Positions 34,955 through 44,565 of a stretch of 64,000 bases of DNA are shown here, piece after piece. Made by a program: the position numbers and the translations under genes. The stretch is taken from NCBI RefSeq assembly GCF_009870825.1, contig NZ_WTWY01000001.1, positions 558,001 to 622,000 of the forward strand, written 5' to 3'. How positions within the stretch are numbered: the first letter of the stretch is position 1; the number at the start of each line of letters is the position of its first letter. The notes beneath the pieces were generated by a model. That model saw nothing but the letters and a program-made list of their open reading frames with translations, was not told where the DNA came from and did no database searches. The DNA comes from Paenibacillus sp. USDA918EY (GTDB taxonomy: Bacteria > Bacillota > Bacilli > Paenibacillales > Paenibacillaceae).

Positions 34955-37849
34955 ATGAGGGATGGGGTGTATGTATTGGCTTTGTGGACGATGATCCTGC
35001 GCAAGATGGCCAACAACAAGTGGCTGCAGCTGAATTTGTGGATCGGCCTTACCGTATGCGTGGCCCTGTTCAGCTCCATGCCGCTCTACTCGAAGGCCAT
35101 CCTGCAGCGGACGTTACTGAAGGAGCTGCAATCCGTGCAGACCGCAAACGGGGTGTATCCGGGCTATCTCCGAATAAGCACCACGGTCTCGGCATCATCC
35201 ATGGACGCAAAGACGACGGAAGCCGTCGAAAGCGCCGACCGGTTCGTAAAGACGATTCCGGAGCGTACGGGGTTGGAGGCGCTGTCGTTCTATCAGCAGC
35301 GGTTCACGGAGAAGATGAAGGTATACGGCGCGGATGCTTCGGCTCAAGAGAAGCAATCGCAGAGGACGTTAGGCGGCTTTATGTCGCTGTCGGATCTGGA
35401 GAAACGGGTCCGGCTGATCGAGGGTCGGATGCCGGCGGATCGTTCGGACGGGATCGTCGAGGCGCTGGTCACGCAAAAATTTCAGCTGGCGGCCAAGCGG
35501 AAGCTTGGCGAGGAGTTGACGGTAGAATCGCAGGATGAAGGAGGTACCCGCTTTCGGGTCATCCCGGTCGGCATCGTAGAGACGAACCCGGACGCTGACC
35601 GGTATTTGCCCTTTCTGACCACGGAGAACGAGGATGGGTTCCTGATCCCTTTCGAGCAGTTCGAGCGCGAGTTTACGAAGGGCGGCAAAGCCAGGGTTTC
35701 CGGCATGGAGTGGCGGCTCGCACTCAATTACGAACAGCTGTCGCTCGATAAGGTTGATGCATTCACCCAGGCGGACCGGGAGGTCCGGCGTTATTTCAAA
35801 GGAAAGCTTGGGGTTGCGGATATCAAAATCCCGGCGAGCCAGACCATCGCGTCGTACCAGGGCAAACAGGGGAAGCTCGATACCGTGACGCTTTCGTTGT
35901 ATTCCCCCGTTATGCTGATGCTGGCGTTCTATTTATATATGACCGCCAATCTGATCATCGACCGGCAAAAAACGGAGATCTCCGTGCTCCGCAGCCGGGG
36001 AGCAAGCCGTCTGCAGATCATGGCGGCCTATCTGCTGGAGAGCCTGCTGCTCGGCTTGAGCGCGCTGGCCGCCGGGCCGTTTCTCGGCGTATGGTTTACG
36101 AAACTGCTCGGCGCTTCCAATGGTTTTCTGGAGTTCGTGCAGCGCTCCGCGCTGAAGGTCAGCATGACGAGCAGCGCCTACCAGGTGGCTGCGGCCGCCG
36201 TGGCGGGGGCGATCATTTTGATCCTGATCCCGGCCTTCCTCGCAACGCGGGTCAGCATCGTCAGCCATAAGCAGCGGTCGGCGCGCTTGACCCGGTTGTC
36301 GATCTGGCATAGGACCGGTCTCGATCTAGTGCTTGTCAGCCTGGCAGTTTATCTGCTGCACAATTTCAACCAGCGCCAGGCGGATTTGCGGAGGCTTGCG
36401 CTGGGATCTGCCGACCTGCAGGTCGATCCCCTGCTGTTCCTGACGCCGGCTCTCTTTGCGCTTGGAGGCGGCCTGCTTGTTCTGCGGGTATACCCTTGGT
36501 TCGTCCGGCTCGTTTATTGGCTGGGCCGAAACGGGTGGCCGCCGGCGCTGTATCATACGCTCGTTCAGATCAGCCGCTCGTCCGGGCAGTATTTGACCAT
36601 CCAGGTGTTTTTGATCATGACGGTGGCGACGGGCCTGTTCAGCGCGAACGCTGCCAGGACCATCAACGACAACATGGACAGCAAGGTTCGGTATGCCGTC
36701 GGCACGGACATTGCGCTGACGACGAAATGGGAAAGCGATGCGCCTCCACCCGTATCCCCGGGGGCGGGAGGGCAGCCTCAGTCCGAGCCGGCAACGACAA
36801 CAGTGCAGAAACGGGTTCAGTATACGGAGCCGCCCTTCGAGCCCTTTGAGGAGCTGGACGGCGTGCAGGCGACAGCACGGGTGTTCAAGAAGCAGGAGGC
36901 CAGGTTCAGTGCCGGCGGCAATGAAAAAACGGGCAAAACGGCTCTTTTTGGCATCGACACGAAGGATTTCGGCAATACGGCTTGGATGAAGGAGGGACTG
37001 CTGCAGCATCCGATCAACAGCTACTTGAATCTGATCGCCCCGAATCCGGAGGCCGTGCTCATTTCGCGCTCGCTTGCGGAGGATGCCAAGCTGAAGCCCG
37101 GCGATCCGATCCGGGTATACTGGGACGGTCTGGATGGGGCGACGTTCACCGTGTACGGCATCATCGATTATTGGCCGAGCTGGAGTCCGCTGCCGTCCAG
37201 TCAAGGAAGCGGAAAACCGGAGCAGCCGCATCTCGTTGTCGGACATCTGGGCACGATTCAGAACAGGCTGGCTGTCGAGCCGTACGAAGTATGGCTGAAG
37301 CTGGCGGACGGCACAAGCAGCGAACAAATCTACGTGCAGCTGCAGGAGAAGAAGCTGCAGGTGACGGGCCTCCGGGACGCGACCCAGGAGCTGGTCCAAT
37401 CCAGGAACGATCCGTTCCGTTTGGCGATGAACGGCGTAATGACGCTCGGTTTTGCCATTTCGATGCTGGTCAGCTTCATCGGTTTCCTGCTGTTCTGGGT
37501 CCTGACCCTATCCGGCAGAACGCTTCAATACGGGGTTTTGCGGGCGATGGGCATCTCTTTCCCGCAAATGATCGGCATGCTCGTCAGCGAACAGCTGCTC
37601 ACGTCGGGGGCCGCGGTCCTCATCGGCGTGTTCATCGGCAACGTCACGAGCATGAAATTCGTGCCGCTGTTCGAAATGTCGTTTGCGTCCAAAGAACAAG
37701 TCCCTCCATTCACGATTACATATCAGCTCAGCGATTATTTGCAGCTGTACGGCATTATCGGGTTCACGCTGGCGACCGGGCTGCTCATTTTGGGATACCG
37801 GCTGACACGAATCCGCATCGCGCAGGCGCTGAAGCTCGGGGAGGAATAG
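34955..37849 (+). CDS. FtsX-like ABC permease with two extracellular domains
   Basis: 964 residues. An N-terminal membrane segment (about 25-45) precedes a large extracellular domain (to about 300), then a first FtsX core of several membrane segments (about 310-565), a second extracellular domain (about 575-810) with a Pro/Gly/Ser-rich insert near 590-610, and a C-terminal FtsX core of three segments (about 820-960). This double-FtsX form is used in lipid, peptide or lipoprotein handling or antibiotic resistance. The start is uncertain: ATG 34955 has no good site, and TTG 34976 follows GGGGTG. Genes for an ATPase lie on both sides. The substrate is unknown. Confidence 0.87.
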   Translation: MRDGVYVLALWTMILRKMANNKWLQLNLWIGLTVCVALFSSMPLYSKAILQRTLLKELQSVQTANGVYPGYLRISTTVSASSMDAKTTEAVESADRFVKTIPERTGLEALSFYQQRFTEKMKVYGADASAQEKQSQRTLGGFMSLSDLEKRVRLIEGRMPADRSDGIVEALVTQKFQLAAKRKLGEELTVESQDEGGTRFRVIPVGIVETNPDADRYLPFLTTENEDGFLIPFEQFEREFTKGGKARVSGMEWRLALNYEQLSLDKVDAFTQADREVRRYFKGKLGVADIKIPASQTIASYQGKQGKLDTVTLSLYSPVMLMLAFYLYMTANLIIDRQKTEISVLRSRGASRLQIMAAYLLESLLLGLSALAAGPFLGVWFTKLLGASNGFLEFVQRSALKVSMTSSAYQVAAAAVAGAIILILIPAFLATRVSIVSHKQRSARLTRLSIWHRTGLDLVLVSLAVYLLHNFNQRQADLRRLALGSADLQVDPLLFLTPALFALGGGLLVLRVYPWFVRLVYWLGRNGWPPALYHTLVQISRSSGQYLTIQVFLIMTVATGLFSANAARTINDNMDSKVRYAVGTDIALTTKWESDAPPPVSPGAGGQPQSEPATTTVQKRVQYTEPPFEPFEELDGVQATARVFKKQEARFSAGGNEKTGKTALFGIDTKDFGNTAWMKEGLLQHPINSYLNLIAPNPEAVLISRSLAEDAKLKPGDPIRVYWDGLDGATFTVYGIIDYWPSWSPLPSSQGSGKPEQPHLVVGHLGTIQNRLAVEPYEVWLKLADGTSSEQIYVQLQEKKLQVTGLRDATQELVQSRNDPFRLAMNGVMTLGFAISMLVSFIGFLLFWVLTLSGRTLQYGVLRAMGISFPQMIGMLVSEQLLTSGAAVLIGVFIGNVTSMKFVPLFEMSFASKEQVPPFTITYQLSDYLQLYGIIGFTLATGLLILGYRLTRIRIAQALKLGEE

Positions 37850-37852
37850 TTC

Positions 37853-38743
37853 ATGATTCAATGCGAAGGGCTCGTCAAAATCTATAAATCGGCGGATTTG
37901 GAAGTCGTCGCCCTTCAAGGCCTGGACCTTCAGGTGGAGAACGGTGAGTTCATGGCGATCATCGGCAATTCCGGCAGCGGCAAATCGACGCTGCTCAACA
38001 TGCTGGGAGGCCTCGACAAACCATCGGCCGGCAAGCTGTTCGTAGACGGCAAGGACCTGCTCGCGTTCAGCGAGCGCGACCTCGTGAAATATAAGCGGGA
38101 GTCGGTCGGGTTCGTCTGGCAAAATAACGCGCGCAACCTGATTCCCTATTTGACCGCGATCGAAAATGTTGAGCTCCCGATTCTCCTGCGGGGCCGAAGA
38201 CGCCGGGCCCGCGCGCTTGAGCTCCTGGAATCGGTCGGCCTGAGCCACAGGGTGAAGAACAAGCTCAGCGAATTGTCCGGCGGTGAGCAGCAGCGGGTGG
38301 CTATCGCCATCGCACTGGCGAACGAGCCGCGGCTGCTGCTGGCCGATGAGCCGACGGGATCGCTCGATACGGCTACGTCCAATCAGGTTCTCGATTTGTT
38401 CCGGACGTTGAATCGGGCGATCGGCATCACGATTGTGATCGTGACCCATGATCCGGAGCTGGCCCGCAAGGTGGACCGGGTTGTTCAGATCCGCGACGGC
38501 AAGACGTCCGCCGAGATGATCCGCAGGTCTTATTCCGACGTATTGACGCAGATGGACGCCGACAGCGCCCGGCGCGAAGCTGAAAGCCATATAGAGTATG
38601 CGGTCCTCGATAAGGCCGGCCGGTTACAGATTCCTGCCGGTTATCTCGACACGGGGAGCTTCAAGGAAAGCAACAAAGTGCGCGTCGAACTGGAAGACGG
38701 GCGTATCGTCCTGTACCCGGCGAACGAAAGACAGACGGTCTGA
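37853..38743 (+). CDS. ABC transporter ATP-binding protein (MacB/LolD type), second copy with C-terminal AbrB-like tail
   Basis: 296 residues. The ATPase core (1-225) has Walker A GNSGSGKST, signature LSGGEQQR, Walker B LLLADEPTGSLD and TVTHD-like H-loop (VTHDPEL). About 65 extra residues follow: a short helix and EYAVLDKAGRLQIPAGYL...KVRVELEDGRIVLYP, which resembles the swapped-hairpin AbrB/SpoVT fold. The usual LolD-type protein ends near 230. Start ATG follows GGGGAGGA and lies 3 bases after the permease stop. With the first ATPase it may form a heterodimer. Confidence 0.9.
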   Translation: MIQCEGLVKIYKSADLEVVALQGLDLQVENGEFMAIIGNSGSGKSTLLNMLGGLDKPSAGKLFVDGKDLLAFSERDLVKYKRESVGFVWQNNARNLIPYLTAIENVELPILLRGRRRRARALELLESVGLSHRVKNKLSELSGGEQQRVAIAIALANEPRLLLADEPTGSLDTATSNQVLDLFRTLNRAIGITIVIVTHDPELARKVDRVVQIRDGKTSAEMIRRSYSDVLTQMDADSARREAESHIEYAVLDKAGRLQIPAGYLDTGSFKESNKVRVELEDGRIVLYPANERQTV

Positions 38744-38970
38744 ATCCGTGAGCGTGCTTGGGGTCTAGTCCTTTTACCCTACGGCAGAGCATTTAACAAA
38801 ATAGAATGAACGGAGTCTTTTTCTTGTCATCTCTTGATCCACGGGTAACTTCCGAGTCAGAAATGCAATTTTCTTAGTTCATCCTATATAGATTGCGATC
38901 CGTTACATGGCCATAGAACGCCGTTAAGAGGCGTTTTCATGGAATAGATGACATAAGGAGAGGTGGATTC

Positions 38971-41706
38971 ATGAAGAAGCATCGAATAAAACGTTCCATC
39001 CTGCTGATGATTGCGCTTGTTCTCGTACTGGCCCCATTATCGCTCGGTACACGCCTGAACTCGGCCAGTGCACAGCAGGAATCGCAAGGACCGCTTTCTG
39101 AAGCCCGCGCGGGAACATCTGAGACGAGCAATGGGGCAACAAGCGGCCCGGGACGGATCTCCAAGGATTTCGAGGATGGGACGCTCCAAGGCTGGTTCGG
39201 GCGGGGAGGCAACGAAATCCTGACGGTTTCCCCGTTAGCAGCCCATACGGGATCTTACGGCATGCAGGTCACCGGTAGAACCCAGGGCTGGAACGGTCCG
39301 CAGCTCGACGTGACGCCAATCATGGAAACGGGAAAAACGTACCATTTGTCGGCTTGGGTCAAGCTGCCTGCCGGAACGCCAAGCTCGCCGGTATCGATGA
39401 TGGTCCAACGCACGACGGGCGGCTCCAATACATATGAAGCCGTCAAATCGGTTCAGGCCGGCGACAGCGGATGGGTCAAGCTCAGCGGCGAATATATGTT
39501 GCAGCAGCCGATTGAAAGCTTGGCCGTTTATTTCGAATCCTTCGATCATCCGACGCTGGACTTTTACGTGGACGATGTCGTGATCGAGCGCGCTCCGGAT
39601 CCGGTTCCGATCGAGATTCAGAAGGACATTCCGAGCCTGAAGGACGTGTTCGCCGGCCAATTCAAGCTGGGGACGGCCCTGCTGGTCAATGAAATCAAGA
39701 ATCCGAACGGCCCTGATGCAGAGCTGGTCCGGAAGCATTTCAACAGTCTGACGGCCGGCAACGAGCTGAAATGGGACGCCACGGAGCCTGCGGAGGGCCA
39801 ATTCAATTTTACGGCAGCCGATAACATTGTAAACTTTGCTATGGATAACGGGATCGCCATGCGGGGTCATACGCTAGTCTGGCATTCCCAGACGCCGAAA
39901 TGGGTGTTTTACGACAGCAACGGCAACCTCGCCAGCAAGGAGCTTCTATATGCGCGGATGAAAAAGCATATTGATGCCGTCGTCGGCCGGTACAAGGGAA
40001 AAATCTACGCCTGGGACGTCGTGAACGAGGTCATTGAGCCCGGGGACAAGAAGCCGGGGGGCCTGCGCAACAGCTTATGGTATCAAATTGCGGGCGAGGA
40101 ATTCATTGAAAAAGCGTTCATTTATGCACATGAGGCCGATCCGGACGCGAAGCTGTTCATCAACGATTACAACACGAATGATCCCGTAAAACGGCAGTTT
40201 CTGCATGATCTGATTAAACGTTTGAAGGCCAAAGGGATTCCGGTTGACGGAGTCGGCCACCAGACGCATATCGGGATCGAGTATCCCCGGGTGCAGGAGT
40301 TAGATGATATGATTGAGGCATTCCGGGACTTAGGCATCGATCAGCAAATCACCGAGCTGGACATGAGTGTCTATACGAATGACACGGACGCTTATGAGAC
40401 GTTCCCGACGGAGCTGCAAATCAAGCAGGCCAACCGCTACAGGGAGATCTTCGACGTATTCAGGAAGCATGCGGATCAGATCAGCGCCGTCATATTCTGG
40501 GGCAAAGACGACCTGAACACCTGGCTGCGGACGTTCCCGGTCGTTCGCAACAATTGGCCGCTGCTGTTCGATGAACGGCTGCAAGCCAAATACGCTTACT
40601 GGGCGCTCGTCGATCCGTCAAAGGTTCCGGTCGAAACGAAGCGCACGAAAGCCCCGGAAGCCAGTGTGAAGATTGACGGTCAGGCGGAAGCGGCGTGGAA
40701 TGTGGCGCAGGCGGTACCGATCCAGAAAGGCGGCAAAACGGCAGCAACTTTTAAAACGTTATGGGATGCGGGACATCTGTACGTATGGGTCGATGTCGAT
40801 GATGCCACGGTGAACGGCAATGACTCCGTCGAGGTGTACATTGACGGCAACAACGGCAAAACGAATGCTTATGAAGCGGACGACAAAAAGTATACGTTTC
40901 GGCGCAGCGGCGCGAACCCGCATAAACCGGCCGATTATAAGGCGGTGAAGACGGAGAGGGGATACCGGATCGAAGCTTCGATCCCGATCGACGGTGCGCA
41001 AACCGGAAAGGAAATCGGCTTTGACGTTCGCATTCGCGACCGATCCGGTTCGGCGGAAGAGCTGGCATCTTGGAACGATATTCATCATAGGCAGGACACC
41101 GATACGTCCGGTTATGGCGTGTTGACGCTGGTGGAAGGGCCCCGTACGGCCAAAGCGGCGAGGGGATCGGTCGTCATCGACGGCAACATCGATGAAATAT
41201 GGAACAAGGCGGAGCAGATCGTAACCGACCGCTGGGTCAGCGGATCTTCCGGCTCAACGGCCAAGGTCCGGACGCTCTGGGATGATCACCGTCTGTACGT
41301 GTTGGCCGAGGTGACCGACTCTTTGGTGACCAAGCGGAGCGCCAATGCGTGGGAGCAGGATTCGGTCGAAATCTTCATCGATCAGAACAATGCACGAACC
41401 GATTCTTATGACGGCGACGACGGGCAATATCGCGTGAACTTCGATAACGAAACTTCGGTCAATCCCGGATCGCTTGGCGCCAATTTGACGTCCGCCGCGA
41501 AGCGGACGCCGACCGGCTACATCATTGAGGCCGCTATCGATTGGGTCGGAACACCGCCCAAGGCGGGCAATACCATCGGGTTTGACGTACAGGTCAATAA
41601 TGACGAGAATGACGACGGGGTACGCGACAGCGTGGCGATCTGGAACGATACGTCGGACAGAACTTGGCAAAACCTCTCCAACATTGGACTGTTAACATTG
41701 GAATAA
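38971..41706 (+). CDS. secreted multidomain GH10 endo-xylanase (CBM22-GH10-CBM9-CBM9)
   Basis: 911 residues. A signal peptide (about 1-34, ending SASA) and a Ser/Thr-rich linker precede a CBM22-like domain (about 65-210), the GH10 barrel (about 215-555) with acid/base E353 in DVVNEVIE and nucleophile E462 in ITELDMSV, and two CBM9-type domains (about 565-725 and 730-911, both with KIDGxxE/VIDGNIDEIWN and DSVEVYIDxN motifs). No SLH anchor is present. It hydrolyses internal beta-1,4-xylosidic bonds of xylan outside the cell. ATG follows AAGGAGAGGTGG. It is the main depolymerase of the region, together with XynC, and ends at a strong terminator. Confidence 0.95.
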   Translation: MKKHRIKRSILLMIALVLVLAPLSLGTRLNSASAQQESQGPLSEARAGTSETSNGATSGPGRISKDFEDGTLQGWFGRGGNEILTVSPLAAHTGSYGMQVTGRTQGWNGPQLDVTPIMETGKTYHLSAWVKLPAGTPSSPVSMMVQRTTGGSNTYEAVKSVQAGDSGWVKLSGEYMLQQPIESLAVYFESFDHPTLDFYVDDVVIERAPDPVPIEIQKDIPSLKDVFAGQFKLGTALLVNEIKNPNGPDAELVRKHFNSLTAGNELKWDATEPAEGQFNFTAADNIVNFAMDNGIAMRGHTLVWHSQTPKWVFYDSNGNLASKELLYARMKKHIDAVVGRYKGKIYAWDVVNEVIEPGDKKPGGLRNSLWYQIAGEEFIEKAFIYAHEADPDAKLFINDYNTNDPVKRQFLHDLIKRLKAKGIPVDGVGHQTHIGIEYPRVQELDDMIEAFRDLGIDQQITELDMSVYTNDTDAYETFPTELQIKQANRYREIFDVFRKHADQISAVIFWGKDDLNTWLRTFPVVRNNWPLLFDERLQAKYAYWALVDPSKVPVETKRTKAPEASVKIDGQAEAAWNVAQAVPIQKGGKTAATFKTLWDAGHLYVWVDVDDATVNGNDSVEVYIDGNNGKTNAYEADDKKYTFRRSGANPHKPADYKAVKTERGYRIEASIPIDGAQTGKEIGFDVRIRDRSGSAEELASWNDIHHRQDTDTSGYGVLTLVEGPRTAKAARGSVVIDGNIDEIWNKAEQIVTDRWVSGSSGSTAKVRTLWDDHRLYVLAEVTDSLVTKRSANAWEQDSVEIFIDQNNARTDSYDGDDGQYRVNFDNETSVNPGSLGANLTSAAKRTPTGYIIEAAIDWVGTPPKAGNTIGFDVQVNNDENDDGVRDSVAIWNDTSDRTWQNLSNIGLLTLE

Positions 41707-41729
41707 CCCCAGAGAGTGGGGGAACGAAT

Positions 41730-41776
41730 AAAGGCCGCTTTCCTGGATGAACAACCGGGAAGCGGCCTTTGATTTT
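41730..41776 (+). terminator. intrinsic terminator after secreted xylanase gene
   Basis: AAAGGCCGCTTTCC (41730-41743) pairs with GGGAAGCGGCCTTT (41757-41770) apart from one mismatch, followed by GATTTT. Confidence 0.8.
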
Positions 41777-41924
41777 AGAGATCAGGCGGTCTGGCTTCAA
41801 AGACCATAGGCATTTTTAGAGAAAAGAACGTATAACCTTCCGAGGTTAAGCATCCTGATCTCGCAAGAATAACTTCCGCTAAGCGCGGTCTGGCTTCATG
41901 GACTTACTTCGATATAGATTATTT

Positions 41925-42692
41925 TTATGCCGTTATGATAAGGGTCTTCCTATATTTGTTAGCGCTTACACCGGTGTACGTTTTGAACTTCTTGTAGAAC
42001 CAGTCCATCTCGGTATATCCGACCTCATTAGCGATTTCATACACCTTCATGTCGGTATTCTCGAGCAGGAATTTGGCCTTTTCCATGCGCTGTTGAAGCA
42101 GATATTCCTTGAACGTCATCTTTTCTTGAACCTTGAATTTCTGGCCGAGGTAAGAATAATTGAAGTGAAAAATATGGGAGATTTCCTTCAGCGTGATGTT
42201 TTCATGCAGGGCCTCCTCCACATATGCCTTTACCTTGTCGATAATGTCGGCCGAAGAGACGGCAGCAGCTTGTTGAACGTTTTTTGCCCATGGGACCGGT
42301 TGATTTCTGGAAAACAGCGCTGCGTCCAGCTCCCGCTTTACGTTCTCGAGGCTCGCCACGAATTCCTCCGGCGATACAGGGTCGGGCAGATAGTCGTTCA
42401 CCTGATAAAACAAGGCCTTCCGGGCAAACTGAAACTCATTGCGCCCGCCGATCAGAACGATCGGGACGCGGCTTTTCTCCCGGATGCAACCGCAAAGCCG
42501 TAGTCCCTCTTCCTCCGAGGCTCTCATGTTAATCAGCACCAGCTGATGATCCTGGGCGGAGAGCATCGACATCGCCTCGACAGCTGCAGCGGCATGGGAT
42601 TCCAGTTCAAACTCCGCTTGGTGTCTGTCCAACATACGCTTCATCCATTCCTTCGCATGATGATCGGAATCAACAAGCAGCATTTTATACAC
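41925..42692 (-). CDS. orphan AraC-type response regulator with degenerate receiver
   Basis: About 255 residues. The N-terminal receiver (1-120) keeps the fold but not the chemistry: the phospho-acceptor position is Asn55 (LVLINMRASEEEGL), the switch Ser/Thr position is Gly (LIGGRNEF) and the conserved Lys is Asp (DYLPDP). The C-terminal AraC pair (about 150-250) is intact (ISHIFHFNYSYLGQKFKVQEK, then IANEVGYTEMDWFYKKFKTYTG). GTG 42692 has GGGGGG 6 bases upstream; ATG 42755 further up is unlikely. There is no kinase partner next to it. It diverges from the sugar-binding lipoprotein gene at 42969 and is the obvious candidate for its regulator, probably working without phosphorylation. Confidence 0.87.
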   Translation of the reverse strand: MYKMLLVDSDHHAKEWMKRMLDRHQAEFELESHAAAAVEAMSMLSAQDHQLVLINMRASEEEGLRLCGCIREKSRVPIVLIGGRNEFQFARKALFYQVNDYLPDPVSPEEFVASLENVKRELDAALFSRNQPVPWAKNVQQAAAVSSADIIDKVKAYVEEALHENITLKEISHIFHFNYSYLGQKFKVQEKMTFKEYLLQQRMEKAKFLLENTDMKVYEIANEVGYTEMDWFYKKFKTYTGVSANKYRKTLIITA

Positions 42693-42892
42693 GATATTCC
42701 CCCCTACTTCTTTCTCATTCAACCATTGACTCGGGTGAAGCTGCTTATTTCTCATTATGAAAAAAAAAACGTCTCGTAAACAATGTGCTTTTCTTTATAT
42801 TGCTAACCGTTGTTTACTTATTAGCCATTTATGATGTAAGGGGTTGCAAGAAATCTATATTTTGACGGGTAGAACAACTAACATACCACGGG

Positions 42893-42922
42893 TTGTTGGT
42901 TTTTCGATGTAAGCGCTACACT
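42893..42922 (+). promoter_or_regulatory. candidate promoter with overlapping cre-like element
   Basis: -35 TTGTTG (42893-42898), 18-base spacer and -10 TACACT (42917-42922). A cre-like TGTAAGCGCTACA lies between and over the -10. The 11-mer GCTACACTTTG (42915-42925) is repeated exactly upstream of the cytoplasmic xylanase gene (59836-59846). Confidence 0.45.
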
Positions 42923-42968
42923 TTGAATGTAATTGGGATGCAAATCATTTTACGGGGGGATTACAGGA

Positions 42969-44351
42969 ATGCGTATTGGTAAAACGATGACACTGCTTTG
43001 CGCGCTGACACTCGTGCTTTCAGCTTGCAGCAGCGGCGGTTCCAAGGGTGGGCCAAGCACAACCGGCGCGACGGAGACGAAAACCGAGACTGCGGCAACC
43101 GACACGGAAAATAAGGGCGCGGAGAAAGAATCGGAGCAAACGTACAAAACGCCGGACATGGATTTCGACATGGGCGGCCGAACGATCAAGGTCGTATCGT
43201 GGTGGGATATGACGATTCCGGAGGATAACCCGGATAACATCCAGCGCAAAAAAAACCTGGAGGAGCTGCAGAAGAAGCATAATTTCAAAATGGAATACGT
43301 CGCGATCGACTACGGCGAATACCAGCAAAAAGTGACGGCATCCCTGCTGGCCGGCGAGCCGCTCGGCGACATCGTCAGACTGGGCAAAAACTACACGATT
43401 CCAACGCTTGTGAAACAGGATCTGCTGACACCCGTCGATGAGTATACGAAGAATCCGGTAGCTTTTAACCAGAACGTGACCAATCAATTTATGCAATATA
43501 ACGGAAGGGGATACGGATTCACAGAAAACCAAGCCAACCTGGTTCAAGGTGTTTTTTACAACCGGACGCTCATGAACAAGCTTGGCTTGAAGCCGCTTCA
43601 AGACTATGTCAATGAAGACGGCTGGAATTGGGATACGTTCCTGCAAGTGGCCAAAGAAGCCAACAAGGATACGAATAACGACGGAAAGCTGGATTCCTGG
43701 GGACTCGCTAACCCGTCGCCGCTTGAATTTGCGCTCGCTTCCAACGAAACAAGTTTAACGAAGGACAACAAGCAGAACCTGGAAGATCCCAAAACGATCG
43801 AAGCGCTTAATTTCATTTCCCGGATTGTGACCGAAAAAGTGGCCAGACCGACGGAAGGCGGGGACTGGAAAGAGCCGGGCCAATTTTTCCGCCAAGGCAA
43901 CACGCTGATGTATACGGGAGCTCTTCATGAGCTTAGCGGCATCAAGAAGGATATGCCTGATGTGGATATCGGATTCGTTCCGTTCCCTAAAGGCCCGAGT
44001 GCAAGCACGTACCATTCATTCGAAGGCCTTTATCAATCTTTGTTCATCCCTAAGGCGGCCAAGGACCCGGATAAGCTGCTCTACATTTGGGAGAAAATCA
44101 ACGACATCGATTCGATGTACGACTATCCGGATCAGGCCACCTATGAAACCCTGTTCACGGACGAAAACGACATTAAAAATGCGAAGGAAGTCGCCGCTAA
44201 TTTGGTTGTCCTCGACCACGGCACGTTCCCGAATCTGAAGTTCTACGATTTCCTCGGTGAAATTATCGGCGGAACTTCGGTGTCTACCGTCGTGGAGAAG
44301 TACAAGGCGCCGTTCCAAGCAGCCATTGACGAAGTATACGGATCGAAATAA
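42969..44351 (+). CDS. sugar-binding lipoprotein, first gene before the composite transporter operon
   Basis: 460 residues. Signal peptide with lipobox VLSAC; Thr/Glu-rich linker about 25-60; then a solute-binding fold starting MDFDMGGRTIKVVSWWDMT. ATG 42969 follows GGGGGG; an in-frame TTG at 42933 has no site. It is strongly similar to the orphan binding protein at 21027-22400. It lies upstream of a CBM-binding-protein fusion and two permease genes, separated by 214 bases with hairpins, so it may be expressed in excess of the downstream genes, as is common for binding proteins. Confidence 0.92.
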   Translation: MRIGKTMTLLCALTLVLSACSSGGSKGGPSTTGATETKTETAATDTENKGAEKESEQTYKTPDMDFDMGGRTIKVVSWWDMTIPEDNPDNIQRKKNLEELQKKHNFKMEYVAIDYGEYQQKVTASLLAGEPLGDIVRLGKNYTIPTLVKQDLLTPVDEYTKNPVAFNQNVTNQFMQYNGRGYGFTENQANLVQGVFYNRTLMNKLGLKPLQDYVNEDGWNWDTFLQVAKEANKDTNNDGKLDSWGLANPSPLEFALASNETSLTKDNKQNLEDPKTIEALNFISRIVTEKVARPTEGGDWKEPGQFFRQGNTLMYTGALHELSGIKKDMPDVDIGFVPFPKGPSASTYHSFEGLYQSLFIPKAAKDPDKLLYIWEKINDIDSMYDYPDQATYETLFTDENDIKNAKEVAANLVVLDHGTFPNLKFYDFLGEIIGGTSVSTVVEKYKAPFQAAIDEVYGSK

Positions 44352-44355
44352 ATGA

Positions 44356-44527
44356 GGATTTTGCAAAAATCCAAAAAGCGACTTTCAATCAGCAATATAT
44401 AATGCGAAACGATCTAGTTCGTCTATATATTGTACCCGGGAGCGGCAGGAATCGAATTTTGCAAAATCCTGAAATCCACGCGTTGAAACAACAGTCCCGA
44501 TTAGAAATGTTCTAATGGGGACTGTTG
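44356..44527. other. structured intergenic region with three hairpin units
   Basis: Between the binding-protein gene and the fusion gene. There is a short palindrome GGATTTTGCAAAAATCC (44356-44372) and a near-copy GAATTTTGCAAAATCC (44454-44469), an AT stem CAATATATA/TATATATTG (44393-44432), and a long hairpin CAACAGTCCC-g-ATTAGAA-atg-TTCTAAT-g-GGGACTGTTG spanning 44489-44527 with one mismatch. The last ends 39 bases before the next start and has no T-run. It may stop transcription partly, stabilise the upstream mRNA end, or be a processing site. Confidence 0.65.
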
Positions 44528-44565
44528 TTGAATTGATAAGTCTCTTTGCTTCAGGAGGGAGAAGA

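Noticed and set aside
33172..38743. The idea that the two ATPases here power the sugar importers
   Set aside because: Both have LolD/MacB-type features, are coupled to an adaptor and FtsX-like permease, and lack the C-terminal regulatory domain of MsmX-type ATPases.
42873..42902. AACAAC/GTTGTT arms followed by a T-run as a terminator
   Set aside because: The stem is short with a long loop, no gene ends there on the plus strand, and it overlaps a better promoter candidate.
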